DNA of 64,000 bases from Neofusicoccum parvum (lineage: Eukaryota > Ascomycota > Dothideomycetes > Botryosphaeriales > Botryosphaeriaceae). The first letter of the stretch is position 1, and the number at the start of each line of letters is the position of its first letter. The position numbers were made by a program, and so were the translations under genes. The stretch lies in the NCBI GenBank assembly GCA_020912385.1, contig CP087216.1, positions 744,001-808,000 of the forward strand, read 5' to 3'. Positions 33,040 to 44,654 of this stretch are shown piece by piece. The notes under the pieces were generated by a model. It searched no databases. It was not told the origin of the DNA and saw only the letters and a list, made by a program, of their open reading frames with translations.

Positions 33040-36000
33040 ATGCAGCCTTTTCACTGCACGGCCTCCACCTACTCGAGACCGCAGAGCGATGCGTCCGCCG
33101 CCGCCTCCGCGCTCTCGCTTGCCTATCGCTCGCCCGCCGTTCCGAGGGGCGATGTCCGCCAGTCTGCCATCGCTCGCTGGAGCGCCCAGTGGCACAACGG
33201 ACACCTCTTCCTTCGGGACCCCATACGCGGCTACATCGAAATCTCACCCCAGGTGATACCGCCGCAGTCGTTCTTCAACGACTCCACATTCCACGACGAA
33301 CGCTCCGACATCTGGCTGTCGCAGGTCGATCACGCCCAGTACCTCTACACCGTGCGTGAGGATCACGGAATCCTGGTCTTCAAGGTCCAGCCCCAGCTCG
33401 CCCGCCCGACTCTCCCCGCTCCCGAGACCGTTCTGGGCAAACGCGCACTGAGCAACGAGCTCAGCACCCCGCCGCCGCCTCCGAAGAAGACCAGGGCAAC
33501 CGTCAAGCACTCCGGCCCCACTCGCATACGCAAGGACCGTCGCGTTCAGACGCCCGTCTACGACGATGTGTGGAAGAGGATCTTCGAGCTCAGCGATCCT
33601 GCTATGCTCTTTACCTACGAGAAAGTCAACAAGGCCTTCCGCGGTGCACTCACCACATACAGCCACATCTGGAAGAACAGCATGATCGATCACTTTGGCG
33701 AGGAGCTGCCCGAAACTCCCAAGGACCTCCAGGACCGCCAGTATGCAGACTTGCTGTCCGGCCAAGGCTGCATGTCATGTCGTGAGCCGAAAGCACGCAA
33801 GACGTATTGGGCTTTCCTTCGTCGCTGGTGCACCAAGTGCTTCAGCGAGAAGGTAATTAAGGTTCGTCGCAATTTCTTGGCAGCCACTTGGCCCGGCTAA
33901 AATGGCTGACGTTCGTACAGCAAGAAGACTGCTTCGCCATCAACCGCAAGTTCCCTGGTATCCTGGAATGCATTCCTTGTGCTACCGTTGACTCATGGAA
34001 CCACTATTCTTATGCTGGGTGGGGTGATGAAAACGGCCGGTCGACAGCATCCGGTAACCAACCGGTCTTTTTGAAGGATGATGTGAGCGCCATCGCTGCG
34101 GCCTACGAGGAGTTTCTGGGCACTCTGGAGCTGGACGAGATGACCGATGAAGAAAAGGATGAGAAGAGAACGGAGTGGATCAAAGAGCGTAAGGAGAAGT
34201 CCAAGGAAGTAATGGATGAACGCCTCGAGATCGACAAGTTCGAGAAGAAGTGGATCGCGGCCAGGGCTGCAAAGAGCGTGGACTTGAAAAACATGCGCAA
34301 GGAATTCATCATCCGCAAGGCTAAAGATCTTGACCCTCCGATGCGTGAAGAGGTCCTCAAGCTCATCCCGGCGTTCCAGGAAAACATCAAGATCAACAAG
34401 GAGTTCAAGACGGAGAAGTTCTGGAAGGTCCTAATGCCCAAGCTGGAGGAGGCCCGCCCCATGGCTGAGAGGCTTTTCACTATGGAGACCAGGGCCAATG
34501 AAATTGGATTCTGGGATCTCCTTCCCGCTTTACAAAACCAGACCAATCAAATGAGCACTTGTGCGCCAGCCGCTTACCATCAGCTCATGTCGCTGACAGA
34601 CACGTCTCTGAAGCGAGCCCTCAGCATGGGAATGGCAAAGAAGGAAATGGGCAAGGAAATGGGCCATCAAGAATTTGCGCTTCGTGTCTTGAATATGGTC
34701 CGTAAGACCTGGTCGCACACACATGTTGCCGCCCACTCCCAGATTCCTGATCGGTCTCCCTTTTCCGATTTTTACCCCCAGGATGGCCGTTATGTTCTCA
34801 CGATCGAACACGCTTGCAGGATCTACGAGCAGAAGATCGTTCCCCAGCTTGCCGAACTTTATCCCGAATTTCGTCAACCCACACGCAACGTCCAGAAGTT
34901 CAAGTGTCCTGGTTGCAAGCGAAATGACGTCAGCAAGCAGCGCACTTTCCGGCAACTCATGAACCACATCCGCGAAGATCATGCTACTACTATCGGTGAC
35001 TTCCAAGTCTTTCGATTGGCTGGGTTCAGGACGGAGCCCTACTTCTGCGCGGTTCCATGGCCATTCAACCTGCCTGCTCTCACTGATAAGCAGAAGTCTA
35101 CTGGCTGCTGGGATTCCGATGCCTCACCAGAGTACGGCACCGTCGAGATGTCTTCGGAGCAGCCACACGATCGCCTACAATCCGCTTTTGCACGCAAGGA
35201 TGTCTGCCTACCAGAGTCGCTCCCCGATGCGACATCAAAAGGACAGACTGACTTCGTCGGCAACGTTCGCGATGCTCTCCGTATTCTCGAGGGTACCGGG
35301 CTCAGCGCACCTATTCGGAGTAAGATCATCATCGAGTACGCCGACCGTCAGTGGAAAAAGGCAAACGGCAGGGAGACTGTCCCCGACTGGCTTACCCTAC
35401 GCTTTGAGGTTGATGCTTTCTTGATGAGCAGCAACAATCACAATATTCTGGACAAAATGTGCTGCGGTGTTTGCCGCAAGGCTACGGACGGCAAGACGCG
35501 TGGTGGCAAGAACTATGCAAAGATGCCTAGTTCGCGTGCCGAGCTGATCAGGCATTTTGGCACCCATCACCAATCGAACATCCAGACCTGGCCAAAGGAT
35601 ATGTTTACGCTCCCCAGCGATGAGGAGGTTACTCGTGCTCTCAGTGAGTGTACTGATCCAGAGGCCATGAAAGCTTTCAACACGCTTTTCCCGGACTCGA
35701 AGGAGCCGCCAAAGAGAGAACTTGTCCGCATGGATGTTCTGGCCACCGTTGCCAATCAACAGCAAAGATTCAATGGTCGTCCACCTAAAGTGACTATGGC
35801 TCAGTGGCGCCAGCAGCATCCTGCGCAGGATCCCATGTCGGCCCAGCATCTCCGTCCGAGCATTCCTCAACCTTTTAGCCTCCAGCATCAGCAACACCAA
35901 CAACACCAGCAGCACCAGCCGCACCAGGCACATCAACAACACCAGCAGCACCAGGCACATCAACAACACCAACAACACCAACAGCATCAAAACCAACATC

Positions 36001-36281
36001 AACATCAGCACCAGCACCATCATCAGCATCAGCATCAACATCAACATCACCACCAGCATCATCAGCCACCTCAACAGCAGTCACACCAGTCCTTGATGCC
36101 TTTGCATCCTCAACAGGTACACTCGCAAAGCCGTCCGATGCCATCACACTCTCAGCAACCTCAGTCATTACACATGTCCGGCCAGTCTTCTCAACAGCAA
36201 CAACAGCCGCAGCATGCCTACGGTTATCAACCCATCCACCACCTTCCCCCTTCCCGGACGTATCGCCCCTACCAGGCTTAA
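33040..36281 (+). CDS. F-box-like protein with Cys/His motifs and a His/Gln-rich tail
   Basis: Large fungal protein of unknown role, about 1060 aa. Exons 33040-33861 and 33921-36281; a donor at 33853 (gtaatt) would also keep the frame and drop three residues. An F-box-like helical segment lies near 170-225 (VYDDVWKRIFELSDPAMLFT ... HIWKNSMIDHFGEEL). Cys pairs follow (GCMSCREPKA, RWCTKCFSE), a treble-clef-like arrangement. Residues about 320-420 are Lys/Glu-rich helix. A C2H2-like motif KFKCPGCKRND...HIREDH and another, CCGVCRKA...RHFGTHH, occur later. Residues about 928-992 are almost entirely His and Gln, encoded by CAN codons. An SCF substrate adaptor is the likely role by inference. The chosen ATG starts a Thr/Ser-rich leader. 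Confidence 0.78.
35880..36075 (+). repeat. CAN-codon low-complexity tract (poly-His/Gln)
   Basis: About 195 bp of CAA/CAG/CAC/CAT codons with sub-repeats such as CATCAACAACACCAG. It lies wholly inside the preceding coding region and its length is probably variable between strains. Confidence 0.9.
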
Positions 36282-37456
36282 TACGCACTGCTCCCGGTGC
36301 TGAAATATCCCTCTTCATATCTTCCGACGAGGGTAGGGGAAATGTATAGGTGCCGCCTGGGCTGTTCTCCACACTATGTCATGCATAGACATCACCTTTC
36401 CTTACCTCCCTCGACGATACGAACGACCTCCAGCAGCCCAAATACAGCAGCTGCGAATGCAATTCACTGGGCGCCAACGACCCAGTACACACGTTTCATA
36501 TCTGACCGGTCTCACTCTAATACTCATTCGGTTGTGTTTTTGGTCTCGGTTCTCTTCAGGCTCCTTCTGGCATAGCGTCTGGCGGGTTCGGAGTGATTGG
36601 ATTTTTGTTACCTGCATGAGACAACCCCTGAACAGTAGCATCACGAGTACCCCCAGTTTTTTTTTTTTTTTTTCTGCTTTGGGATCGGGTCTTGATCGTT
36701 TTAGCATTGCATGCGAGTACGGGCATTCTTGGATTCAGCGATGGCTTTTAATGCTCTTTTGTTGGCCTACCCAGTTGGATGATGAGGTTCTCTCTCCAAA
36801 ATGGAAAATTGGGTCATGCGACGGCTTATTTGTTATAGACGGTACGGACGGTTTGGGTGGGCACCTTTGGCTTTTCGGTTTGCAATCTTTTTATTGGAGG
36901 TTGGCTAGTCTGGTAGTTGGGGCTTCTACTAGACGTAGGTAGTTACGAATGACAGACCGGCTTTCGCCTAATGTGCGGCATTGTCGCCGATGTCAACCGC
37001 GGTGACGGACGGTGGCGAGAAACAACGTTGATCTTCGAGGTCGATACGTTGTTCAGACTTGGCCACTGAGCAATTTCCCGTTGGGTTCATCCATCGGTCA
37101 GCCCTTGGTTTGAAAGTCAGATGGGGCTATGCTACTTGCGGAGAGAGTATAGGATGGCCATATGACTGTTCAGCGGTGTTGCCATTTGGGATACCACTTG
37201 CGGTCGGCGTGTCATAGAGCGGATTTCCTTTTCGGGCTAAGCTCGGGGACGGCGAGACGTCACAAAAAGCGCGGCCGGGGACAGTCTCTCACATCTGCAA
37301 CGCACCTGCCTCTCTATGCTTCCACGCCACACATTTGCTCGTTTGACCCGGCTAGCCAACGCACCGCCCGCTTGCATTTCTGGTCGCCCAAGACAAGCCC
37401 AGATCTCGAAATTTAAGAAAATAATCCCCGGCCCCGGCCTTCAACCACACGCGCCC
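36282..37456. other. Intergenic region with a T17 run
   Basis: Tandem spacer of 1.2 kb. A run of 17 T residues lies at 36657-36673. The rest is 3' flank of the F-box-like gene, then the TatD promoter. No gene supported. Confidence 0.6.
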
Positions 37457-38734
37457 ATGTCCACCGCCGCTCCCGGCAGCGATGCTGCTCCCAACGCACA
37501 GGACGGTGTGCAAGAGCAACAGAAAAAGCTGAGATATGCTGATGTGCGTCTACAACGCCCATGCCGAACAGACTCTTCCCCTTACCGCATACATAAAACA
37601 CCTCCACGCACGTGATTTTGGCTGAACTACCCATCGCAGATCGGCATCAATCTGGGCGACCCCATCTTCCGGGGCGTATACCACGGCAAGCAGGCCCACG
37701 AGGACGACTTCGACGGCGTGCTCGAGCGCGCCCTGGCGGCCGGCTGCGAGAAGATGATGGTGACGGGGTCAGACCTAAAAGAGTCGGAGCACGCGGTCCA
37801 GATCGCGAAAGAGCATCGTTCGTTCTGCCCGTTTCCCCTCCCCGCTCATCACTTTCCCCCTCCCTTTCCATCCAAGCGCAGCCGTTCCTGACACGATCCC
37901 TCCTTTCCTTTTCCGCCCCTCAGCCGGCCTTTGCTACGCCACCGTCGGCGTCCACCCCTGCTCGGCCAAGCAGTTCGACACCCACCCCGGCGGCCCGGAC
38001 GCGCTGCTCGCGTCGCTCCGCGCCCTCGCGGCCTCCAGCGCCGCGGCGGGCCACACGGTCGCCTTCGGCGAGATCGGGCTCGACTACGACCGGCTGTTCC
38101 TGACGCCCAAGGACCAGCAGCTGCGGCACTTCGAGGCGCAGCTGGACCTGGCGGTCGAGCTGCAGCTGCCGCTGTTCCTGCACTCGCGCGCGGCGGCGGC
38201 GGACTTCTCGCGGCTGCTGGGCGCGCGGCTGCCGCGGCTGCCGCGGCGGGGCCTGGTGCACAGCTTCACGGGCTCACTGGAGGAGATGCGCGAGCTCGTG
38301 GCGCTGGGGCTCGACGTCGGCGTCAACGGCTGCAGCCTGAAGACGGAGGAGAACGTTGCTGTCGTCAGGGAGATCCCGCTCGACCGCCTGCAGATCGAGA
38401 CTGACGGCCCGTGGTGCGAGATGCGGCCCAGCCACGCGAGCGCGAAGTTTTTGAAGGAGGTGGCGGATAGCCTGCCGCAGATGCCGAAGGCGGTGAAGAA
38501 GGAGAGGTGGGCGAAGGGGTGTATGGTTAAGGGGAGGAATGAGCCGGCGACCATTCCGCTGGTGGCGCATGTGGTGGCGAGGATTAAGGGGGTGAGCGTT
38601 GAGGAGGTGGTTGAGGCGTAAGTGTGCTTCCTGTTGACTTTGGGAGTTGGTGGAGCGGATTGTGCTGACGTGGTGATTACAGGGCTTGGAATAACTCTGT
38701 GAGGATGTTTGGGTTGGGGGAGAAGGTGGAGTGA
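37457..38734 (+). CDS. TatD-family metal-dependent deoxyribonuclease
   Basis: TatD nuclease, a TIM-barrel metallohydrolase with 3'-5' exonuclease activity linked to DNA repair and apoptotic DNA degradation. Four exons: 37457-37543, 37640-37817, 37924-38617 and 38683-38734; 336 aa. Metal-site motifs are visible: VGVHPCSA with its His, AFGEIGLDYDR with its Glu, LPLFLHSRAA with its His, LVHSFTGS with its His, and IETDGPWCE with its Asp. The first metal-binding motif (normally D-x-H) reads DIGINLGDPIF here, the usual form for fungal/animal TATDN1 proteins. The start leader (MSTAAPGSD...) is short and disordered. Probably nuclear or cytosolic. Confidence 0.94.
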
Positions 38735-39377
38735 ATAAGGCAATGGCTTTAGGTGAGTTTGCAGTGGATTCGACTAGGTCCACTGTCTATTAGCGTCTGC
38801 GTGAGAAAGATGGAAAGATTAAATTCTGGATGTTGCTGTTGATACAGCATACGCACTTCATCAGTTGAAATCCTCTGTGAATCATTGAGTCAAGTAGGCT
38901 CTAATAGAGATTAAAGCGATCCTATCTTGGAATTGCATATATTTCTTGTTTTTCCCGCTCTTGACTAAGAGACAGCAGTGGATATCTGACTCAAGTAAAA
39001 AAAAAAAGAATCTGAAGCTCATAGGTTGGACACCAGAGTCAGTCATAACAAATTGTTTTTGGCGTATAAAACGAACCTACCGAATTTGTGCTACGAGGTT
39101 CGGAAGGATGCAGCCATACAAAGATGTCTGCTTAGTTGGAATGTGTGGCTTCATCCTGGAAAGGATCAACCCCCCTCGGGACTACGTAATCTCAGTCGAC
39201 TTGAGATTGAGCACATAGAAAACTGTGTCCGAGAATACGATCAAAATCTAGGATTGATAGTAAAACACACGAATGAGAATAGACACAGCTTTGATCATTG
39301 AGCATTCATTGGTCCATTTTTTCTTCCAGCACTTGGTATATCCACTTATTGTACACACCCGCTCTCACTCCACGCTT
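38735..39377. other. Convergent AT-richer spacer
   Basis: About 0.64 kb between two 3' ends, noticeably AT-richer than the surroundings, with an A11 run near 38997-39007. A TGACTCA (AP-1/GCN4 type) is at 38985-38991, in a position unlikely to be a promoter. Confidence 0.6.
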
Positions 39378-40257
39378 CTACGGGTGAATCAACGCACCTC
39401 CCCGCGCCTCTTGCCCCGTGGCAGTGGCCGGTATGCTATCCGAGAGCTCCTCGACGGCGGCTAGCGTGGCTGGGTCGGCGTCGCCCGGGCTGCTACTTGT
39501 TTCGATACCGCTGTACATGGCGGCCTGCTGCTGGCGCTGCAGTTCGATCTCTTTGAGTGCCCATACCTTCCACTCCTCGAAGGCGGCGTCCTCCAGCTCC
39601 ATACCCACCTCGAGCGGGCCCTTGCCGAAGTACGCACCCACGGCCTGCGCCTCCTCTTTGGCAATGCGCCGCTCGAGGTCTTCCCGGTGGCGGTATTCGT
39701 AGAATTCCTTGCGTGCTTGGTCGTAGGCCTCGGCTTTGCGCTTTTTGGCGTGGATCATGAGCCAACGTTGGCGTTGGACGACGCTGGGCTGAATGTCAGC
39801 GACTGTGCCTGAAATTGATTGAGGTCCAATTGATGGCGCATCCAAGACGCAAGCCACACTCGGGTGGAAATGCACAGTAGACATACCTCTCACCATCCAA
39901 CTTCTTGCCCGGCTGGACAATCTTGCTCCAATCCCACCTCTTGCTGTCGGCACCGCTGTCCTCGAGTATTATGCGCGGGCGGGCCAACTCCCACGGGTGG
40001 TCCTTGAAGAAGTCTCCCCGCAGCTTGTCCTCCGCGTAGACCAGGCGTTCCGGCTGGAACATGCGAGAGGGCTTGCGGATGTTCCTCTGGGCGACCTTGC
40101 GGGGGTAAGTACGCTGAAGCGGGCGGACGAGCTGTTGCGAAGGCGGCACATCGGCGACAATGTCGTACCACGGTGGAGGAGCCTTCATGCGCTTGGCCTC
40201 GAGGAGCTGGGTCGCGGCGCGGTGCACGCGAGCGGCCGCGAAATTGTGGCGGCCCAT
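39378..40257 (-). CDS. RSM25: Mitochondrial small ribosomal subunit protein mS23 (Rsm25)
   Basis: Component of the fungal mitoribosomal small subunit. Exons 40257-39887 and 39783-39378; 258 aa. The family opening MGRHNFAAARVHRAATQLLE, the motif PPPWYDIVADVPPSQQLVRP, and the later FFKDHPWELARPRIILEDSG identify it. The second exon gives VVQRQRWLMIHAKKRKAEAY, a basic helix, followed by an acidic tail. The splice acceptor used is the second AG (CCCAG) because the first breaks the frame. No separate presequence is needed, as in other Rsm25 proteins. Divergent from the PPR gene, another mitochondrial protein, with 371 bp between starts. Confidence 0.94.
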
Positions 40258-40628
40258 TGTCGCGCAAGGCCTGGGACTCCCGTATCGTAGAGCTCACAGG
40301 ACGGAGCTGCAGCGGCGGGAGGGTGTCGCGCTCGGCGGGGAAGCAGCGGCACCGATGCGTTGGCGGGCTGCGATGGGGGAGGGCGAGGTGTGGTGACGGG
40401 TGGAAAAGCAGGGCTCGGAGCGATGCGGCGGCCGCGGGCGGGCTTGGAGCCGCTGCCGCAACACCTCGACCTTTCCGCGCTTTTGGCCCGTCGAGCGCCC
40501 TCCATCCGCCACCCACCTCTGGAGCACCGCCAACGGGCTCCAGCCAGCCGGCCCCGAAGACCATTCCGCGCAGCATCCGCTCCCCCAATGGACCGTCGCC
40601 GCTCTGCTTAGCACCATGTTCGCGTCTC
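40258..40628. promoter_or_regulatory. Shared 371-bp divergent promoter, Rsm25 / PPR protein
   Basis: Two nuclear genes for mitochondrial gene expression start back to back here. The interval is GC-rich without a clear TATA box; co-regulation is inferred from the arrangement. Confidence 0.55.
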
Positions 40629-42500
40629 ATGTCCCTCCACAAGCCCTCTCCTCCGGCGGCTGTCTGCATGATAGCATCCAGGCCACTCCTCGCCCTTCTC
40701 TGCCCGCAGCTGCACCGTCCAGACCCTCCGCACCGTCCGCAGCGACGCGCCCTCCACCAGCGTCACGACAGACCCGCCTCGACGCCCCGCCCGCTGTCTC
40801 CGCAGCAGATGGATAATTTTTTTATCAGCGCCCTAGTCCAGGCCAGCTCGTGTCGGAAGCACGCAAAACACACCCGGGCATGGCAGGACCCGGTGCCCGC
40901 CGCGTCGCTGCACCACAGGCCGCGGCGGAAGCGGGCATTGGGTGTCGCGGAAAGCGTGAGGCAGTTCGGCCACGCCGCCAAACCGCGGAGCCAGAGCGCC
41001 GCGGCCGCCGCCCAGCCGGGGGAGCAATCCGAGCCGGGGGACAAGAAGCTGGCTGCGGCAGAGGAGTACAAGCAGCTCGTCGACTTCTACGGGCCGAACA
41101 CCATGCACCTGGAGACGTGGAAGGAGCAAGAGGAGCGTGAGGCGAGGGAGGCCGCGATGGAGGAAGAGGAGCTCGAGGGCGGCGGGCCGGCCGCGGGCGG
41201 GGAGAACGCGCACATCCCGTTCCACGAGGTGCACCGGCCGTGGCCGAACACCGACGAGGTGGAGAACGCGTCGATAGGCGAGCTGGAGGAGCTGCTGGAG
41301 CACCGCGGTCTGTCGCCCGAAATCGCTTACGAGATCTACACGACGCTTTCGTGGCCGCGGGCCGCGTACCTGTCTTACTCGACGATACGAAACCTCCTGC
41401 ACTGTCTTGGAGTCGTCGAGTATCTCACTGAGGCGTCAATGCTGCGCTACCTGTCGGTCATTGACGACATGAAGGCCGCCGAGATACCTATTGCGGTGGC
41501 GGATTGGAATATGGCGATACAGTTCGCAGGTAAATGCTTTCGCAAAATCACAAGCAACGAGGTTGAGTCCGCACTGTACCTCTGGCGAGAAATGGAACAC
41601 AGAACCGGCACCAAGGGGAATCACGTCACTTTCAATATCTTGTTCGACATTGCTGTCAAGGCCGGGAAATACAAGCTTGCGGAGATGATCAGAAACGAAA
41701 TGAGGGACAGAGGCTTGAAGTTGGATCGATATTTCCGGACCAGTGTTATCATGTGGCGTGGGCTGACCCGGGACGGAGAAGGCGTTCGAGCGGCCTACAA
41801 GGAGTTGGTTGACGCTGGGGAGATTGTGGACACGGCCGTGATGAACTGCGTCATCACGGCTCTGGTCAAGGCAAGCGAGCCGGCGGCGGCGGAGCAGGTC
41901 TTCTTGCGGATGAAGAACATGCACAGCACGCGACCGAGCAACAGGAAGATGCCACGGGACTGGCGGGAGCGACGCGAGCTAGGCTATCTGTTGGCCAAAG
42001 CGGCGGAGCATGTGAGGGGCAACCCGGAAGCACAGAAAGAAGTGCAGGATGAATCGCCAGTCGGACCAGACTATGGGACGTTCAAGATCCTCATCGAACA
42101 CCATGCCATCACTTCGGGCAATATTGACCGCGTCACCGAGCTGTTGGACGAAATGGACCGAGTCTTCCACATCCCGCTGCAGGGTGACATATACTACACG
42201 ATACTCTTTGGGTTCTACTTGCACGGCGGCATCCGCTACTCGTCGTGGACGAAGAGCCGGCTCGAGAGCACGTGGCGCGCCTTCATGCTTTCGCTCGACG
42301 CTGGGAGCGAGGACTTCTACCTGGACCGCTCGATCGTCATGGCGGCCATCCTCGCGTTCTCCAAGTGTATGGGCAAGGAGAAAACGTCGCAGGTATGGGA
42401 GGAGATTAGGAGGAAGTGGAAGAATCCGGGCGAAGCTGATCTGGAGAACATACTCAAGCGTCTGGCGACGCTGTTTCCGGCAGCGTCCGTACCTGTATGA
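40629..42500 (+). CDS. Pentatricopeptide repeat (PPR) protein, probably mitochondrial
   Basis: PPR proteins bind organelle RNAs and control their stability or translation. Single exon, 623 aa. The N-terminus is rich in Arg, Ala, Pro and His with almost no acidic residues for about 130 residues, as expected for a mitochondrial presequence. Helical-pair repeats are recognisable from about residue 260: HVTFNILFDIAVKAGKYKLA, then FRTSVIMWRGLTRDGEGVRA, then TAVMNCVITALVKASEPAAA, and GTFKILIEHHAITSGNIDRV, each with the PPR A/B-helix spacing. The start is the first in-frame ATG near the divergent promoter; an ATG 12 bp upstream is out of frame. Which RNA it serves is not visible. Its neighbour Rsm25 fits a role in mitochondrial translation. 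Confidence 0.87.
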   Translation: MSLHKPSPPAAVCMIASRPLLALLCPQLHRPDPPHRPQRRALHQRHDRPASTPRPLSPQQMDNFFISALVQASSCRKHAKHTRAWQDPVPAASLHHRPRRKRALGVAESVRQFGHAAKPRSQSAAAAAQPGEQSEPGDKKLAAAEEYKQLVDFYGPNTMHLETWKEQEEREAREAAMEEEELEGGGPAAGGENAHIPFHEVHRPWPNTDEVENASIGELEELLEHRGLSPEIAYEIYTTLSWPRAAYLSYSTIRNLLHCLGVVEYLTEASMLRYLSVIDDMKAAEIPIAVADWNMAIQFAGKCFRKITSNEVESALYLWREMEHRTGTKGNHVTFNILFDIAVKAGKYKLAEMIRNEMRDRGLKLDRYFRTSVIMWRGLTRDGEGVRAAYKELVDAGEIVDTAVMNCVITALVKASEPAAAEQVFLRMKNMHSTRPSNRKMPRDWRERRELGYLLAKAAEHVRGNPEAQKEVQDESPVGPDYGTFKILIEHHAITSGNIDRVTELLDEMDRVFHIPLQGDIYYTILFGFYLHGGIRYSSWTKSRLESTWRAFMLSLDAGSEDFYLDRSIVMAAILAFSKCMGKEKTSQVWEEIRRKWKNPGEADLENILKRLATLFPAASVPV

Positions 42501-43031
42501 GCGGAGTGTACATCATGTTTGGGTCTTTTATCTTGGGAAATCATAGAAGTGTAGATATGGAAGGGGGGACGGGCTCTAGTAGCTAGCGGACTGTATGAAA
42601 AGACTTAGGGATGCTCTTGTAAGCATGTAGGAAATGTACAACGATGTCGCGTGAAGAAATGGAGTCCAAACTGCCGTTTGGGGAAAGCTCGGGTGGCAAG
42701 TGGTTGCCTAAGTAAGCGACAACCTGACCTCGCGTTCCCGCGTCGCCGGCCCAAAACCACAACCGACGCGTCGCAACCTTCCTGATGACGCGCGCAATCA
42801 GAGAGCAGATGGGCGCGTAGACGCAAGTGCCGGGTGGTTATGAGATTACACGCGTGGACCTACTGCCTGCACCCTCTCCCGGGTTTTTCAGACGCGACTC
42901 TCTACTCGGTCTCGCCAGCTCTGTCCATCGCTCTTTCCTAATCCTCTCATCTGCCCTTTCTCTGCGCGGAGGAGGCCGTTCTTTTCCCCTCAAATACTCT
43001 TCTTCTCTTCTTTCTCCACATCTACGTCAAA
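42501..43031. other. Intergenic spacer upstream of the RecQ-like gene
   Basis: Tandem spacer of 0.53 kb; the last 150 bp before the start are pyrimidine-rich, a usual fungal core promoter. Nothing else seen. Confidence 0.6.
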
Positions 43032-44654
43032 ATGCCTGCTGAGCGGAGGGGCTCCCTGCCCATAATCGACATCGATTTCACGCTGAGGAGGATCTTCGGC
43101 AAGAAAACATTCAGGTGTGCTTCTTGCTCCCCACTCCTCGTTCCTACAAATCATTACTGACGTTTTCCACCGCAGACCTCTTCAGCGGGAGGTCATCAAT
43201 GCTGCCTTGGACAGGCACGATGTGTTTCTTCAAGCGGCCACCTCTTTTGGCAAAAGTCTTTGCTATCAGCTCCCTGCAGTCATAGACCACGGCCGTATGT
43301 ATCTCCCCTCGATGCTGAGCTTCTCGGTCACTGAAGGCTCTAGTCACGATTGTGATCTCTCCTCTCCTGGCTTTGATGGTAGTCTTCTCTGTATTGTACC
43401 GGTCTTCCAATCTTCAACTAAACATGGCTATAGAACAACCAAGTCGCCGCTCTCAGAGCTGCAGACATCAAAGTCGCAACAATCAACAGCACCACTCCAT
43501 ACTCGCAGAAGAATGCCATCCTGGACGACCTCCAATGCGGCCACCCGCGCACACGGCTTCTCTACATCACCCCCGAATACTGTCAACTGGACCACTTCCG
43601 CCGCATCCTCCGCATCATCCACACGCATCGCGAGCTCGCCCGCATCGCCGTCGACGAAGCCCACTGTATTAGTGAATGGGGCCATGACTTCCGCCCGTCT
43701 TTCAAGAACCTTTCCTTCTTCAAACACGAATTCCCCGACGTACCCGTCATCTGCCTGACGGCAACAGCTACCGCCCAGGTGCGCAACGACATCATCAAAA
43801 CACTGGCGCTCGACCGGGCGACGCTGAAGCTCTACACCATGACGACTAGCCGGCCCAACCTGCACTTTGAGATCCGCTTCAAGAGCGACGCCGACGACCA
43901 CTACGATGACTTCGTCGCCTGGCTCCGTGCCGCACACGCCCGCCGCGCATCCGACCCCTCAAGGGCAGCTGCCCTCGCCGCCGCCGGCAAGCGGCCCGAC
44001 GCCCTCTCCGGCATCATCTACACGCTCTTCCGGCGCGACTGCGAGGCGCTGGCCGCCCGCCTGCGCGCCTCGGGCTTCGGCGCCCGCCCCTACCACGCCG
44101 GGCTCGCCAACGCGGAGAAGGACGCGGCGCTGGCCGGGTGGGTGGCCAACACGCCGGGCTTCGACATCGTCGTCGCGACGACGGCGTTCGGCATGGGCAT
44201 CGACAAGGAGGACGTGCGGTTCGTCGTGCACTGGCAGCTGCCCAAGAGCTTCGAGGGGTTCTACCAGGAGGCGGGCCGGGCCGGGCGCGACGGCAAGGCC
44301 GCGGCGTGCATCATGTACTACGCGCGCGAAGACCGCGACCGGGCCGTCGTGATGATGGCGCGCGACATGCCGCGCGAGGGCGCGGGCAGGGCGGCGCTGG
44401 AGAAGCACAAGAGCAGGGCGGAGAGCCTGAAGCAGCTGGTCGAGTACTGCGAGGCGACGAGCGAGTGCAGGCATAGGCTCATCGCGAGGTATTTCGGGGA
44501 AGGGGAGAAGGCGGAGGTGCCGTGCGAGTGGGCGTGCGATGTGTGCAAGGATAGGGGGAAGGTGCGGAAGGCGAAAGAGAGGGGGTTGGCGAGCGAGGAG
44601 TGGTGCTCGACGCAGATGGAGACGGGGGCGTATGCGGTGGATGAGTATGATTGA
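43032..44654 (+). CDS. RecQ-family ATP-dependent DNA helicase, short form
   Basis: 3'-5' DNA helicase for recombination and replication-fork repair. Four exons: 43032-43114, 43176-43294, 43344-43378 (35 nt) and 43434-44654; 485 aa. RecQ motifs in order: motif 0 (FRPLQREVINAALDRHDVFL), Walker A variant ATSFGKSLCYQLP (Lys54), ISPLLALMNNQV, DEAH at 153-156 followed by CISEWGHDFRPSF, LTATAT, and motif VI region FYQEAGRAGRDGK. The RecQ zinc-binding region follows (YCEATSECRHRLIARYFGE ... CDVCKD). It stops there: no HRDC domain and no long N-terminal arm, so it is shorter than Sgs1/BLM and resembles human RECQ1/RECQ5-core sizes. In the Walker A loop, Ser-Phe replace the usual Gly-Gly. Confidence 0.93.

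Noticed and set aside
38985..38991. TGACTCA as a regulatory site for the bZIP factor
   Set aside because: It lies between two convergent 3' ends, where no promoter is expected, and it is the GCN4/AP-1 site rather than the CYS3-type site.
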